Below, one piece after another: positions 33,733 to 42,263 of a DNA stretch of 64,000 nt. Both the position numbers and the translations under genes were made by a program. Source of the stretch: CAZHEV01 sp964531335 [NCBI: uncultured bacterium]. Its GTDB lineage: Bacteria > Eisenbacteria > RBG-16-71-46 > CAZHEV01. Numbering within the stretch: position 1 is the stretch's first letter; each line of letters begins with the position of its first letter. The stretch is from NCBI GenBank assembly GCA_964531335.1, contig CAZHEV010000006.1, forward strand, positions 137,237-201,236, written 5' to 3'. The notes beneath the pieces are model-generated. The model did not search any database, was not told the origin of the DNA, and saw nothing but the letters and a program-made list of their open reading frames with translations.

Positions 33733-34776
33733 CTACTCCTCTCCCTTTTTCTTCTCAGCTTCTTCCAGGGCCTTCTTGACTGCCATCTCCACTGACTTCT
33801 CCTTGTCCTGCTTCGCTTTCTCGGCGGCCTTCTTCATGGCCTCGTCGGCCGCGGCCTGCGTCCGCCTCTCGGCCTCCTCGACGGCCCCGGCCTTCTCGCG
33901 CGCGGCCTCGGCCTGCCTGCGCTGAGAGATGAGGTATATGCCCCCCAGCAGGGCGGGCCAGACTCCGACCACTATCGGCACCATGGACAGAGCGCCCGAG
34001 GTCAGCTTGGGCGCAGGCTTCGTGCCGAGGTTCGTATGGAAGTCGAGCGCCTCGAAGGGCGCGCCTGTAATATAGATCCAGTTGGTGCCTCCCACCTCGT
34101 ACTCGCCGTAGATGTGGTCCACGTAGCGCTCCGGGTACTTGCGCATGCGCTCCCGGGCTATCGAGACCAGGTGCTTCCGCTTCGCGAACACCAGGGCTTC
34201 CTGCGGGCAGGCCGCCACGCAACCGGGCAGCTTGCCCTCGACCACGCGCGGGTGGCACATGGTGCACTTCATTATCCTGGGCGTCAGGACCTTGTCGTAC
34301 TCGAACGTGGGAACGTCGAAGGGACAGGCGATCATGCAGTAGCGGCAGCCGACGCATAGGTTCTTGTCGTATATGACCGCGCCCTCGGGCGTCTTGGTGA
34401 AGGCCCCCACGAAGCAGGCCGAAGCGCAGGCCGGCTCCGCGCAGTGATTGCACTGGAACTTCCGGAAGACGGGAGACTTGTCGTATCCGGAGACCTGGTA
34501 ACGGTTGACTATGGTGTACGAGTCATCGGAGGTCCGGCGTTTCTCGTCCAGCACCGACAGGTCGTCGAAAGGCCTGTCCGGCTCCGGGAGGTCGTTCACC
34601 TCGCTGCACGCCTTCTCGCAGCGGCGGCAGCCTATGCACAGCGTGGTGTCGTGCAGTACGCCGTAGCTGTCCGGATAGCCCATGAAGAACTCGGCGCCTT
34701 CTGCGGCCTCAGGCAGCGCCGCGGCCGCCCCGGCGGCGGCCATCCATTTCAAGAAGCCTCTGCGAGAGGTACTCAT
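33733..34776 (-). CDS. hmcB: HmcB: Tat-exported 4x[4Fe-4S] protein with membrane anchor
   Basis: 347 residues. N-terminal Tat-type signal (MSTSRRGFLKWMAAAGAAAA). Four ferredoxin-like Cys clusters follow: CIGCRRCEKAC, CNHCAEPACASAC, CVGCRYCMIACPFDVP, CTMCHPRVVEGKLPGCVAAC. A hydrophobic helix near residues 257-285 (ALSMVPIVVGVWPALLGGIY) anchors it, and a long Lys/Ala/Glu coiled-coil tail ends the protein. This is the DmsB/HmcB plan, moving electrons between the multihaem cytochrome and the NrfD subunit in the periplasm. The charged coiled-coil tail is an unusual extra. It starts 6 nt after the stop of the cytochrome gene. Confidence 0.92.
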   Translation of the reverse strand: MSTSRRGFLKWMAAAGAAAALPEAAEGAEFFMGYPDSYGVLHDTTLCIGCRRCEKACSEVNDLPEPDRPFDDLSVLDEKRRTSDDSYTIVNRYQVSGYDKSPVFRKFQCNHCAEPACASACFVGAFTKTPEGAVIYDKNLCVGCRYCMIACPFDVPTFEYDKVLTPRIMKCTMCHPRVVEGKLPGCVAACPQEALVFAKRKHLVSIARERMRKYPERYVDHIYGEYEVGGTNWIYITGAPFEALDFHTNLGTKPAPKLTSGALSMVPIVVGVWPALLGGIYLISQRRQAEAAREKAGAVEEAERRTQAAADEAMKKAAEKAKQDKEKSVEMAVKKALEEAEKKKGEE

Positions 34777-34782
34777 CTTCGA

Positions 34783-36525
34783 TCACCTCACAATATCAGG
34801 CATGATGTCGTCGCTCAGATCGACATCCTTCTTCTTCTCGTGGCAGCCCGCGCACTCCCTGGGCTTTTCCATCGCCATGAGCTGATGGCACCCCAGGCAC
34901 TGCTGGTGATACGCCGCGTAGAGCCCCGGCCTGTACATGTTGCGAACGTCGAACGGCCTCCCGTGGCAGTTCGCGCACAGGGCCGGCCTTTCGCCGATCG
35001 AGCCGTGATGGTGGCAGCCCTGGCATACGACGTCCCGGCCCCCGTGAAAGTGCGTGGCGATCCTGCTGTTCTCTATGTATCTGCTCAGCGCGTTGACGAT
35101 CTTCCGGTGAGGCATCACCGCCGGCTCGTACTCGCGCGACAGCGTCCCTATCACTACCGTGTCGGGGATCTCCTCGACCGTAAAGCCAAGCTTTGTCTCG
35201 GAGGGGCCTGGTCTGAAATCGTCGAGCGACGTGTAGCGATCGCGCATCTCCTCCAGATCCTTCGGGGCCGGGCCCGCGTGGCATATCTCGCAAGCGTGCT
35301 CGGAAAGCCGCCCGCTCTCCATGAGACCGTGGCAGCCGGCGCACTCCAGGTCGGCCTTGTGGGCGTCGTGGCAGCCGACGCAGCTATGGTCCGACGCCAT
35401 GCGGTGCATCGCCTGCTGTAGCATCACCCCGCGGCTTTCCTCGGTGCCGCCCAGCGTATGGCACTCCTTGCAGGCTTTGAGGGTCTTGTGATGGCAGACG
35501 CGGCAGGTCGAGTTGAATTCCTCGTGGCCCGCGTGGGAGAAGGGCACCGTTCCCATCCTGCTGTGGTCAAGCTCCTGCCCGGGGGCGCTCAGAAGCACGA
35601 AGTCGGGCTGGTTGCGATCCAGCCGCGGCACCTCATCCACCACCTCAACGGCGAGCTGCTCCTCCATGCCGTGGCATCCGCCGCAGTTTCTCGGTCCCGA
35701 CGCCACGTCCTCGCCGGACTCGGCGGTCTTGATGTGGCAGCCTATGCAGTCCCAGTGGGCGGCGAGCTTGAAGGAGACTCGGTTCTCCTCCGTGTACTCC
35801 AGGTGGCAGTCCCGGCAGGAGCTCTCAGTATCCTCCTTATAGACCAGCTTGCCGGCGTCCTCGTCGTATATATGGTGGCAGTCCTCGCACTTCTTGTCCC
35901 TTGCCTTCAGGTGCCTGTAATGCAGGGACTTGTCCATTCCGTAGGGCACGCGCGACGAGACATACGGCGGCTCCTCGCTGTGGCACCCGCCGCAGGCGAC
36001 CGGACCTGTCTTTTCCCCGGCGGCGGCGCGCTCGTTGTGACATGCCAGGCAGTGCTCGTGGTAGAGCTCCATCAGAGCGTCCACGTCGACTCCGCCCTCC
36101 TCACCCTGTTCTTCGTCCCCGGCTTCCTCGTCGTCTTCATCCGCGCCGTCGTACCAGATGGTGTCCTCGTCCTCTCCCTCCTCGGGGGCCTCGTCCAGCT
36201 CGTAGATGTCTCCGCCCGCGGTCCTCATGTAAAGAGGCGACAGGTACCCGTTCTCCAAAGTCGGATGGCAGGTCGAGCAGTCCTTGTCCTGCTCGGCCAA
36301 TGTCCCCGTGTGCATGTCGTGCGGGAACTGCACGGACGGGCGATCGAGCTCGGCTCCGTCGTCCGCGATCGCGATTTCCACCAGGTCGGCCCTGGGCGTC
36401 ACCCCGGAAGCGTCGCCTCTGCCGCAACCTCCGCACCATACGATGCAGGCGGCGGAGACGGCCGCCAGTAAAGCGGCCGGCACGCACCAGGCGAAACGCG
36501 TGCGACATGTCGCGGGCTCCATCAT
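34783..36525 (-). CDS. hmcA: HmcA: 16-haem periplasmic cytochrome c
   Basis: 580 residues with exactly sixteen CxxCH haem-binding motifs by direct count, from CSTCH near residue 57 to CAGCH near the C-terminus. This is the haem number of Desulfovibrio high-molecular-weight cytochrome HmcA. An N-terminal hydrophobic export segment (about 8-28) ends in WCGGCGRG, which could be a lipobox. An Asp/Glu-rich stretch (about 95-140) separates haem 1 from haem 2. The longer frame to 36,657 is not preferred; ATG 36,525 starts just before the signal. It should take electrons from periplasmic cytochromes and pass them to HmcB. Confidence 0.92.
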   Translation of the reverse strand: MMEPATCRTRFAWCVPAALLAAVSAACIVWCGGCGRGDASGVTPRADLVEIAIADDGAELDRPSVQFPHDMHTGTLAEQDKDCSTCHPTLENGYLSPLYMRTAGGDIYELDEAPEEGEDEDTIWYDGADEDDEEAGDEEQGEEGGVDVDALMELYHEHCLACHNERAAAGEKTGPVACGGCHSEEPPYVSSRVPYGMDKSLHYRHLKARDKKCEDCHHIYDEDAGKLVYKEDTESSCRDCHLEYTEENRVSFKLAAHWDCIGCHIKTAESGEDVASGPRNCGGCHGMEEQLAVEVVDEVPRLDRNQPDFVLLSAPGQELDHSRMGTVPFSHAGHEEFNSTCRVCHHKTLKACKECHTLGGTEESRGVMLQQAMHRMASDHSCVGCHDAHKADLECAGCHGLMESGRLSEHACEICHAGPAPKDLEEMRDRYTSLDDFRPGPSETKLGFTVEEIPDTVVIGTLSREYEPAVMPHRKIVNALSRYIENSRIATHFHGGRDVVCQGCHHHGSIGERPALCANCHGRPFDVRNMYRPGLYAAYHQQCLGCHQLMAMEKPRECAGCHEKKKDVDLSDDIMPDIVR

Positions 36526-36533
36526 CGCGCAGG

Positions 36534-37874
36534 CTATCCTTTCATATCCTCCGGGATCTCCATCGTCTCGATCAGTATGTCGCTGATGAACTTCACGTGA
36601 GAACCCAGCTTGTAGTATCCGACGATGTCCTCGATCCCGCTGTGGCAGTTGTGGCATGGGGTGATGACCACCCCGGCGCCCGTCTCCTGGATCTGCTCGG
36701 CCTTGACCCTGTTCGAGACCATGCGGGAGGTCTTCCAGATGGGCCCGCAGTTGATCACCCCTCCGCCGGCCGCGCAGCAGTAGTTGTGCTCGAAGTTGGG
36801 CTTCATGTCCCTGAAGTCCTCGCAGAGCTCGCTCACGACGTAGCGAAGCTTGTCTCCCAGGCCTCTTCCCCGGACCGTGTTGCAGGGATCCTGAACGGTT
36901 ACGGGCTCTTTGTACTTCTCACGGATTCTTATCTTCCCGCTCGTCAACAGGTCGTAGTAGAACTCGATGGCGTGCACCATCGGAATCGGCGGAAACTTCC
37001 AGCCGAGCCACCTGGGCCCGTCGTAGACCGCGCCCCTGAACGCGTGCCCGCACTCCCCCATGACGATCTTCTTCACTCTCAGCCTGGCCGCGGTCTCCCA
37101 GTGCAGGCGCTCAACCCTGCCCATCACCTCGAAGTCGCCCGAGTACATGGCCATGTTGCTGTTGTCCCAGCCGTCCGTGGCGGGCATCGTCCAGTCGATC
37201 CCGGCCACCGCCATTATCTGGGCCATGTTGCCGAGTAGCTGGGCGAGGATCTTGGGCTCGGGCGCTATCACCGAGTACATGATGTCGGCGCCCTCCTTCT
37301 CCAGCGGTATCCGCGCCGCGGGCACCTCCAACTGAGCCTCTTCCTCCTGCCACTGGAGCGTGTCGATCCACTCGTCCTGCTGGACCCACATCTGGTTCAT
37401 GGTGGACGCGTGGCTGTTTGTCGTATCTTGAAGGTACTGCGGGACCACTCCCAGGAGATGGCAGACGCGCCGCACGGTCAGGAGCAGGTAGGCGATGTCG
37501 ATCCCGAACGGGCAGTACATGCTGCAGCGACGGCAGACGCCGCATTCGGTGTACACGATGCGCGCCATCTCCTTGATGTCCTCGGGAGAAACGTCGCCCT
37601 TCTTCCTCACCAGCTCCCAGAGCGTCTGCTTCACTTTTCCCACGGGGGCGAAGCGCGGGTCCCCGTCGCGCGACACGTAGGTGTGGCACGCCTCCGCGCA
37701 CAGGCCGCAGTGAACGCAGGTCTCCAGGTAGACCTTGAGCCTGGCCGCGGTCTCCTTGGTCAGGACGTGCTCCACCACCTTGCGGATCTTCTCCGGCGTG
37801 AGCTTCTTTATGCCCTCGTCGAGCCCGGGGTCCTTGACCAGGCTCTCCTGTGTCCGTTCCACGTTGGATTTCAC
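36534..37874 (-). CDS. hmcF: HmcF: HdrD/DsrK-like cytoplasmic iron-sulfur protein
   Basis: About 446 residues. Ferredoxin motifs CVHCGLCAEACH and CGVCRRCSMYCPFG, then CCG-domain sequences (VQDPCNTVRGRG, HNYCCAAGGG, TPCHNCHSG). The first cluster of the second CCG domain reads CCAAGGG where DsrK has CCGGG, so the site is slightly modified. No signal peptide; cytoplasmic face. GTG 37,874 is preferred because GGAGGT lies 10 nt upstream, while GTG 37,886 overlaps that site. It matches HmcF in length and in pairing with the NarI-like HmcE upstream. Confidence 0.9.
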   Translation of the reverse strand: MKSNVERTQESLVKDPGLDEGIKKLTPEKIRKVVEHVLTKETAARLKVYLETCVHCGLCAEACHTYVSRDGDPRFAPVGKVKQTLWELVRKKGDVSPEDIKEMARIVYTECGVCRRCSMYCPFGIDIAYLLLTVRRVCHLLGVVPQYLQDTTNSHASTMNQMWVQQDEWIDTLQWQEEEAQLEVPAARIPLEKEGADIMYSVIAPEPKILAQLLGNMAQIMAVAGIDWTMPATDGWDNSNMAMYSGDFEVMGRVERLHWETAARLRVKKIVMGECGHAFRGAVYDGPRWLGWKFPPIPMVHAIEFYYDLLTSGKIRIREKYKEPVTVQDPCNTVRGRGLGDKLRYVVSELCEDFRDMKPNFEHNYCCAAGGGVINCGPIWKTSRMVSNRVKAEQIQETGAGVVITPCHNCHSGIEDIVGYYKLGSHVKFISDILIETMEIPEDMKG

Positions 37875-37910
37875 TTCTGCACTCACCTCCAGGGCCGGCT
37901 CTTCATCCTG

Positions 37911-38558
37911 CTACCAGTCCCTGGCGTTTCGGACATAACCGAACTCGCAGCCCATGTACGCCCGCGTAAGGGGGAAGAAGAGCATATGGGAGATGCGAGT
38001 GAACGGAATCATGGCCAGCCATACGGCGCCTGTCCACATATGTATGATCACCACGGTGTCGTAGTCGAATACCTGATAGTAGGCCATCAACCCGGTCGCG
38101 AAAGGCGCGGCGACCAATGCAAGCAACACGTAGTCGCTCGCCGAGGTCACGAACCGGACCGCGGGATTCGCTATTCGCCTGAGCAGGAAGGTGACGGCCC
38201 CGATTAGAACGATCACCGTCATCACCTTGCTCAACCAGTCGGGCAGAGACCACCAGCTCACGCCCCAGGACTCCCTCCACAGGGCGACGTGGCCTATGGT
38301 CAGAATCGGAACCGCGAGCAGACAGATATGGAACGCGAAGGACAGCACCGTGAAGACCGGCCGCATTCTCATGTTCTTGGCCCCGAAGGGCACGGTCCAG
38401 TGCGCGAGTGAGCGCATCCCGTAGCGCCACTTCATATAGGGAAAAATCACCTTGTCCTTCTTGGCCATCATTATAGTGGAGGCTACGCGATAGACGCTGC
38501 CGATCAGAAAGACCGCGAAGGCAAGCATGACCAGGGGGCCTCTGGAAAACTCGTACAT
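37911..38558 (-). CDS. hmcE: HmcE: NarI-like cytochrome b subunit
   Basis: 215-residue membrane protein with about five hydrophobic helices. His residues suited to haem b are in SLAHWTVPFG, SFAFHICLLAVP and VIIHMWTGAVWL. It resembles HmcE and the gamma subunit of nitrate reductase, and its product should anchor HmcF to the membrane. ATG 38,558 with GGGAGGATAG upstream, overlapping the end of the TmcD-like gene region by spacing only (3-nt gap). Second gene of the operon that runs TmcD-like, E, F, A, B, C, D. Confidence 0.88.
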   Translation of the reverse strand: MYEFSRGPLVMLAFAVFLIGSVYRVASTIMMAKKDKVIFPYMKWRYGMRSLAHWTVPFGAKNMRMRPVFTVLSFAFHICLLAVPILTIGHVALWRESWGVSWWSLPDWLSKVMTVIVLIGAVTFLLRRIANPAVRFVTSASDYVLLALVAAPFATGLMAYYQVFDYDTVVIIHMWTGAVWLAMIPFTRISHMLFFPLTRAYMGCEFGYVRNARDW

Positions 38559-38561
38559 GCG

Positions 38562-39830
38562 CTATCCTCCCAGAATCTCGCTCGCCGCGGACACCCGCCT
38601 GCAATACTTGTCGCCGTCCAGGTACCTGAGAAGAACCTTGGACCCGTCCGGGCTGAACACCGGATCCCACATCATGTCGTACGCCGCGCCGCGCCTTCGC
38701 CCGTCTGCCAGGAGCGCGTACTTCCCGTCCGACTTGGCCCTGGCCAGGACGTGCTTTCCGCAGGGGCTGAAAACAGGGTCCCAGATCTGATCGAAGTCGT
38801 CGGGAGCCGGAACGCCGTCGACCGCTATGGTCCACCTGCCTCCCTCCTTTACGGCGGCCGCCACGCGGGCGCCGTCGGGGGAGAAGAAGGGGGACAGGAC
38901 CATCTCCGAAAAGCCCTTACTCCAGGGCGCGTCGTCCACCACCACGGTCCATCTCCCGAACTCATGAGACGCGACCGCGGCCACCCTCTTCGCGTCGGGG
39001 CTGAACTTCTGCAGCCAGAGCTGATGATACCGTCCTTCCCACAGCGCCGCTCCATCCTTGAAGAGCCTCCAGGCGCCCTCGTGACGCACCGGCGCCACGA
39101 CGGAGCCGTCCGCGGGATTGAACTCGGGCGACCAGACCGCTCCGAAGCTCGCCGGCCAGGGCGCTCCGTCGACCGCGATGCCGTACTCCGTATTGGCGGT
39201 GCGGACCTCCGCGGCCACGGACTTGCCGTCCGCGCTGAACACCGGGCTCCAGGTGTTGACGAACTTCCGGTCCCAGGCCTCGCCGTCCACGGCCAGAGAC
39301 CACACGCCTTCGAAGAACCCGAAGACGTCAGCCTCGGCCAGGGGAGCCACCTGAACTGTGGCGGCGGATCGCCCGCCGTCAAGGCTCACGTTGAAATTGC
39401 GGATCCCTTGGAAGCCCTTCTCCCAGGTCTTTTCCTCTATCGCCAAGCCGTAGAGATTGTCGCGCTTGTAAACGAAGCAGGCGGCGCTTCCGTCCGCGCT
39501 GAACTTGGGGCTCCAAACGTACTCGAACCGATCTTCGAGCAGCACCCCCTCGGAGGCCAGCGTCCACTCGTCGTCCACTCGGGCCAGCGCGATCAGCCGG
39601 CCGAGCGGCGAGTAACGCAGATTCCAGCAAAGCTCGAAGCTCTCGGGCCACAGCTCGCCGTTTACGCAAACGCCGAACTCGTCGTCTCCGGTTTTCACCA
39701 CGGCGGCGAGCTTCTCGCCGTCCGGGCTTGCGGCCATCTCGTCGATACGAGGGTATTTGCTGCGGAGTTCTGCGAGGTCGGCGGGGGCTTTCGTGCCCTC
39801 TTGCCAATCCCAGCTCTCGCTGCCACTCAT
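38562..39830 (-). CDS. TmcD-like Trp-rich beta-propeller protein
   Basis: 422 residues composed of about eight repeats of roughly 45 residues, each with a W-(S/D)-P-x-F-(S/N)-x-D-G core (YVWSPKFSADG, NTWSPVFSADG, QIWDPVFSPCGK, MMWDPVFSPDGSK) and a GxxWxVxVDG blade. This WD40/TolB-like propeller, rich in Trp and with no signal peptide, matches TmcD, the cytoplasmic Trp-rich subunit of the Tmc complex of Desulfovibrio. Here it heads the hmc operon instead of the Tmc-like pair at 22 kb. Its exact role is unknown even in Tmc. Confidence 0.75.
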   Translation of the reverse strand: MSGSESWDWQEGTKAPADLAELRSKYPRIDEMAASPDGEKLAAVVKTGDDEFGVCVNGELWPESFELCWNLRYSPLGRLIALARVDDEWTLASEGVLLEDRFEYVWSPKFSADGSAACFVYKRDNLYGLAIEEKTWEKGFQGIRNFNVSLDGGRSAATVQVAPLAEADVFGFFEGVWSLAVDGEAWDRKFVNTWSPVFSADGKSVAAEVRTANTEYGIAVDGAPWPASFGAVWSPEFNPADGSVVAPVRHEGAWRLFKDGAALWEGRYHQLWLQKFSPDAKRVAAVASHEFGRWTVVVDDAPWSKGFSEMVLSPFFSPDGARVAAAVKEGGRWTIAVDGVPAPDDFDQIWDPVFSPCGKHVLARAKSDGKYALLADGRRRGAAYDMMWDPVFSPDGSKVLLRYLDGDKYCRRVSAASEILGG

Positions 39831-40762
39831 CTACACTCTCCTCGACCGCCTGATCCCACACCGGTGGCTCACGAGCCGTGAGGCTCGGCCGCAACCTGCT
39901 GAGTTGGGTGCTAGGATAGGGACTTCCAGGCGGTCTCCGCCCTTACGCGGAGGGTGCGGCCGACAGATGAAAGCACTGGGCGCGGGGGCAGGTCAAGACG
40001 ATATGGCGATGCCCCGGCGCCGGCGGTTCCATATGCCGATGACGCCCGGAGTGGAATCGAGAGGGGTCAATAGGGATTTCAGAGTAACACACCAAGGATT
40101 GGGTCTGGTTGCCTCTAAACGGAGTATGACGCAGCGCAAATGTTCTGTCAAGATGATTCGCGTTACGTGGAGGACGGACGCCAGACCGGCGCTCCACGAG
40201 ACCGGGTCCATAAGGTATAAAGAAAGCGCGATCGCGGACGCCACGCGAGATGACGAGCGACGAACCGGGCGTACGGGAGGACCTTGGTCCGCAGGTTGTC
40301 CAACGCCCGGTCCATCGCACCGGCAGCCCATGAGTATATAAACCCCTTTGCCCGAGCTTTGCATTAGGTCTCGCGCAAAAGACAGACGCGCCGACATTGA
40401 TGTCGGCGGTATCTCCGATCATCAGACTCAGCGAGGAACCTCCGACCGCCTTCTATAAGGTCATAGTGAGCAACATTGAAACGACTGAAACGTGCTCCCC
40501 TGACCGGCCGTTTTCAATCGGCTGGTCGGAACACCGAAGCACCCCGTTTAAGCCCGCATATGACCCGTTGGAGGCCCTTACAATGGTCGACGCCCGCCAA
40601 GGTCCCGGCGCACCCCGGGAGCCCGTTGCTTGGAAAAGGCCCGAGGCCCCCAAAATTTGCCCTTTTTCCACCTATGCCCTTGCGCCGGCCGCGTGAATAG
40701 CATAGGCTCTTCGTACGAGGGTTGATGACTCATGTGTTCTTTTAAGGGACATATATGCCAGA
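39831..40762. other. Long intergenic region between hmc and dsr loci
   Basis: About 930 bases separating the divergent hmc operon and the two-CW regulator gene. No frame has coding character. It contains a perfect 8-bp inverted repeat at 40,390-40,407. It must hold the promoters of both loci, but no clear -35/-10 pair was found. Confidence 0.6.
40390..40407. promoter_or_regulatory. Inverted repeat GCCGACAT-TG-ATGTCGGC
   Basis: A perfect 8-bp palindrome with a 2-nt centre in the long hmc/dsr spacer, of the size bound by dimeric helix-turn-helix proteins. There is no T-run, so it is not a terminator. The two-CW helix-turn-helix protein encoded 356 nt away is one candidate ligand (inference). 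Confidence 0.45.
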
Positions 40763-41275
40763 ATGAGCGGTAAGAAGCGGTATCACACAGATCACGGTGA
40801 CGTCCTCGTGCGCCGACTAGAGCAAGTACGCGCCAAGCTGTCATATTCGCAGGAGCAAATGGCTCAGGCTCTCGGCGTTCCCTTCAGGACTTATCAGAAA
40901 TGGGTCTACCTGGGACAGAACCCCCGCCACGGATCGGCGTTACTGGCCAGGGCCCTGGCCCTGGCGCCTCCGCGGCGCACAAACTGTTGGGACATAGTGC
41001 GATGCGGCCGCGAGCCTGGCGGCGACAAGGTGGAGGATGAAGGTTTGTGCCCCGCCGCGGCGGAAGAGGGCGCGGACGGGGTCAACAGCGGCACGCACGG
41101 TGGACGGGTCTGCTGGGCGATCTCCGGAACCTTTTGCGGGAGACAGGCGCGCGGGTCGGAGGCCATGAGGCTGGTCTCGTGCTTTAGCTGCGAGTTCTTC
41201 AACAAGGTGCTGCGCGAGGAGGGTTTGGCCAATTTCAAGCTGCTTATACCCGGGCAGACCTTTACGCAGGACTAG
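40763..41275 (+). CDS. Helix-turn-helix protein with a two-CW cysteine domain
   Basis: 170 residues. Residues 12-60 form an XRE-like helix-turn-helix (LSYSQEQMAQALGVPFRTYQ, KWVYLG). Residues 72-160 are the Cys/Trp two-CW domain: TNCWDIVRCGREPGG, LCPAA, GGRVCWAISGTFCGR, SCFSCEFFNKVLREEG, giving seven Cys. That domain occurs mostly in anaerobic deltaproteobacterial-type genomes, often in signalling proteins, and could bind a metal or sense redox or sulfur state. It is encoded about 425 nt upstream of the RsbRD-dsrMKJOP operon on the same strand, making it a candidate dsr regulator. ATG 40,763; no strong ribosome site. Confidence 0.82.
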   Translation: MSGKKRYHTDHGDVLVRRLEQVRAKLSYSQEQMAQALGVPFRTYQKWVYLGQNPRHGSALLARALALAPPRRTNCWDIVRCGREPGGDKVEDEGLCPAAAEEGADGVNSGTHGGRVCWAISGTFCGRQARGSEAMRLVSCFSCEFFNKVLREEGLANFKLLIPGQTFTQD

Positions 41276-41699
41276 CCTGACGACGCAGTGGTTACTTAAC
41301 TCTATTGTCCGCAATGACTTGACTTCCAGCCGCCTTGACTGGAAGATTGCATTGCGGCGATTGCCGGGCTCTTCTGAGACCCCGCCGGCGGCGAAGGCGG
41401 GCGGTGTAAGCGCCGCCCGGCAGCCTAACTTGCAGTGTCTGTAAAGGTTAAGGCCGCCGGCCAGAATCCCGGGCCGCGCGGTATTGGCCGGGCTCGCCCT
41501 CACGCCCGAGCCCGGGGGCCTGATTTCGTTAAGTACTTGACAGAAAAAAGATAGTAGGCCATACTTGAACTCTCGCATATGCCCCATGTGCAAGGTGTTT
41601 CAAGCGCGCTGATTTGATTCCCATTATCGCCTCAATGATGCGGTCTGGTTCCCCGCACGGCTGATGGGTGAGGTTGCGGGTGTTTTGGATGGGTAGCTG
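41276..41699. other. Promoter region upstream of the dsr operon
   Basis: About 425 bases without a gene. It holds a good sigma70-type promoter at 41,537-41,565. A G+C-rich stretch at 41,380-41,515 contains several short inverted CCGGGC/GCCCGG segments of unclear meaning. Confidence 0.55.
41537..41565 (+). promoter_or_regulatory. Sigma70-type promoter of the dsr operon
   Basis: Perfect TTGACA (41,537-41,542), 17-bp spacer and CATACT (41,560-41,565, four of six). The RsbRD gene starts about 135 nt downstream, leaving a leader of some 125 nt. This is the only strong promoter seen ahead of dsrMKJOP. Confidence 0.65.
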
Positions 41700-42263
41700 A
41701 TGACGTTAAGGGACCTCTTGCATAAGAACAGATCCGCCATTGTCGGAAGGTGGCAGGCATATGCCCTTGCGGCATATGCCCCGGAAGCCGCGAAGTTCTT
41801 CGGCAAAAGGAGGGATCGCTTCGCCAACCCGGTGGGCCACGCGTTGCGCGCCGGGACTGAGGGGATATTCGCCCGCCTGTTGGACGGAATGGACGCCGAG
41901 GATGTCTGCGGCCACCTAGATCAAATTGTGAAGATGAGGGCGATCCAGGAGTTGTCACCTTCTCAAGCCATATCTTTCGTTTTCTCTTTGAAGAGCGCCA
42001 TCAGGGACGAGATCGGGCGGGAATTGCTCGAGCCGCGCCTTGCGTCCGAGTTGGCCGAGGTGGACGCCCAGATAGACCAGGTAGCTCTCTTTGCTTTCGA
42101 TATCTATACGCGATGCCGCGAGAAGGTCGTTGACCTTCGCATCAACGAGATAAAGCGCAGCGCGGCCGCTGCTATGCAGCGCCTTGGAGAAGGCCGCGAT
42201 CCGGTGGTCGAGCCCTCCGGACCAGCGGAAGGCGGTGGACATGGGCGAGGGGGTGGCCAGTGA
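41700..42263 (+). CDS. RsbRD N-terminal-domain protein preceding dsrM
   Basis: 187-residue soluble helical protein resembling the RsbRD_N domain (LHKNRSAIVGRWQAYALAAY, NPVGHALRAGTEGIFARLLD, IQELSPSQAISFVFSLKSAI), with a Gly-rich tail. Such domains form the non-haem globin-like sensory part of stressosome RsbR proteins; here there is no STAS output. Genes of this kind sit directly before dsrM in a number of sulfate reducers. Its stop overlaps the GTG of dsrM by 4 nt, so production is coupled. Function unproven; sensing or assembly for DsrMKJOP is inferred. Confidence 0.82.
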   Translation: MTLRDLLHKNRSAIVGRWQAYALAAYAPEAAKFFGKRRDRFANPVGHALRAGTEGIFARLLDGMDAEDVCGHLDQIVKMRAIQELSPSQAISFVFSLKSAIRDEIGRELLEPRLASELAEVDAQIDQVALFAFDIYTRCREKVVDLRINEIKRSAAAAMQRLGEGRDPVVEPSGPAEGGGHGRGGGQ

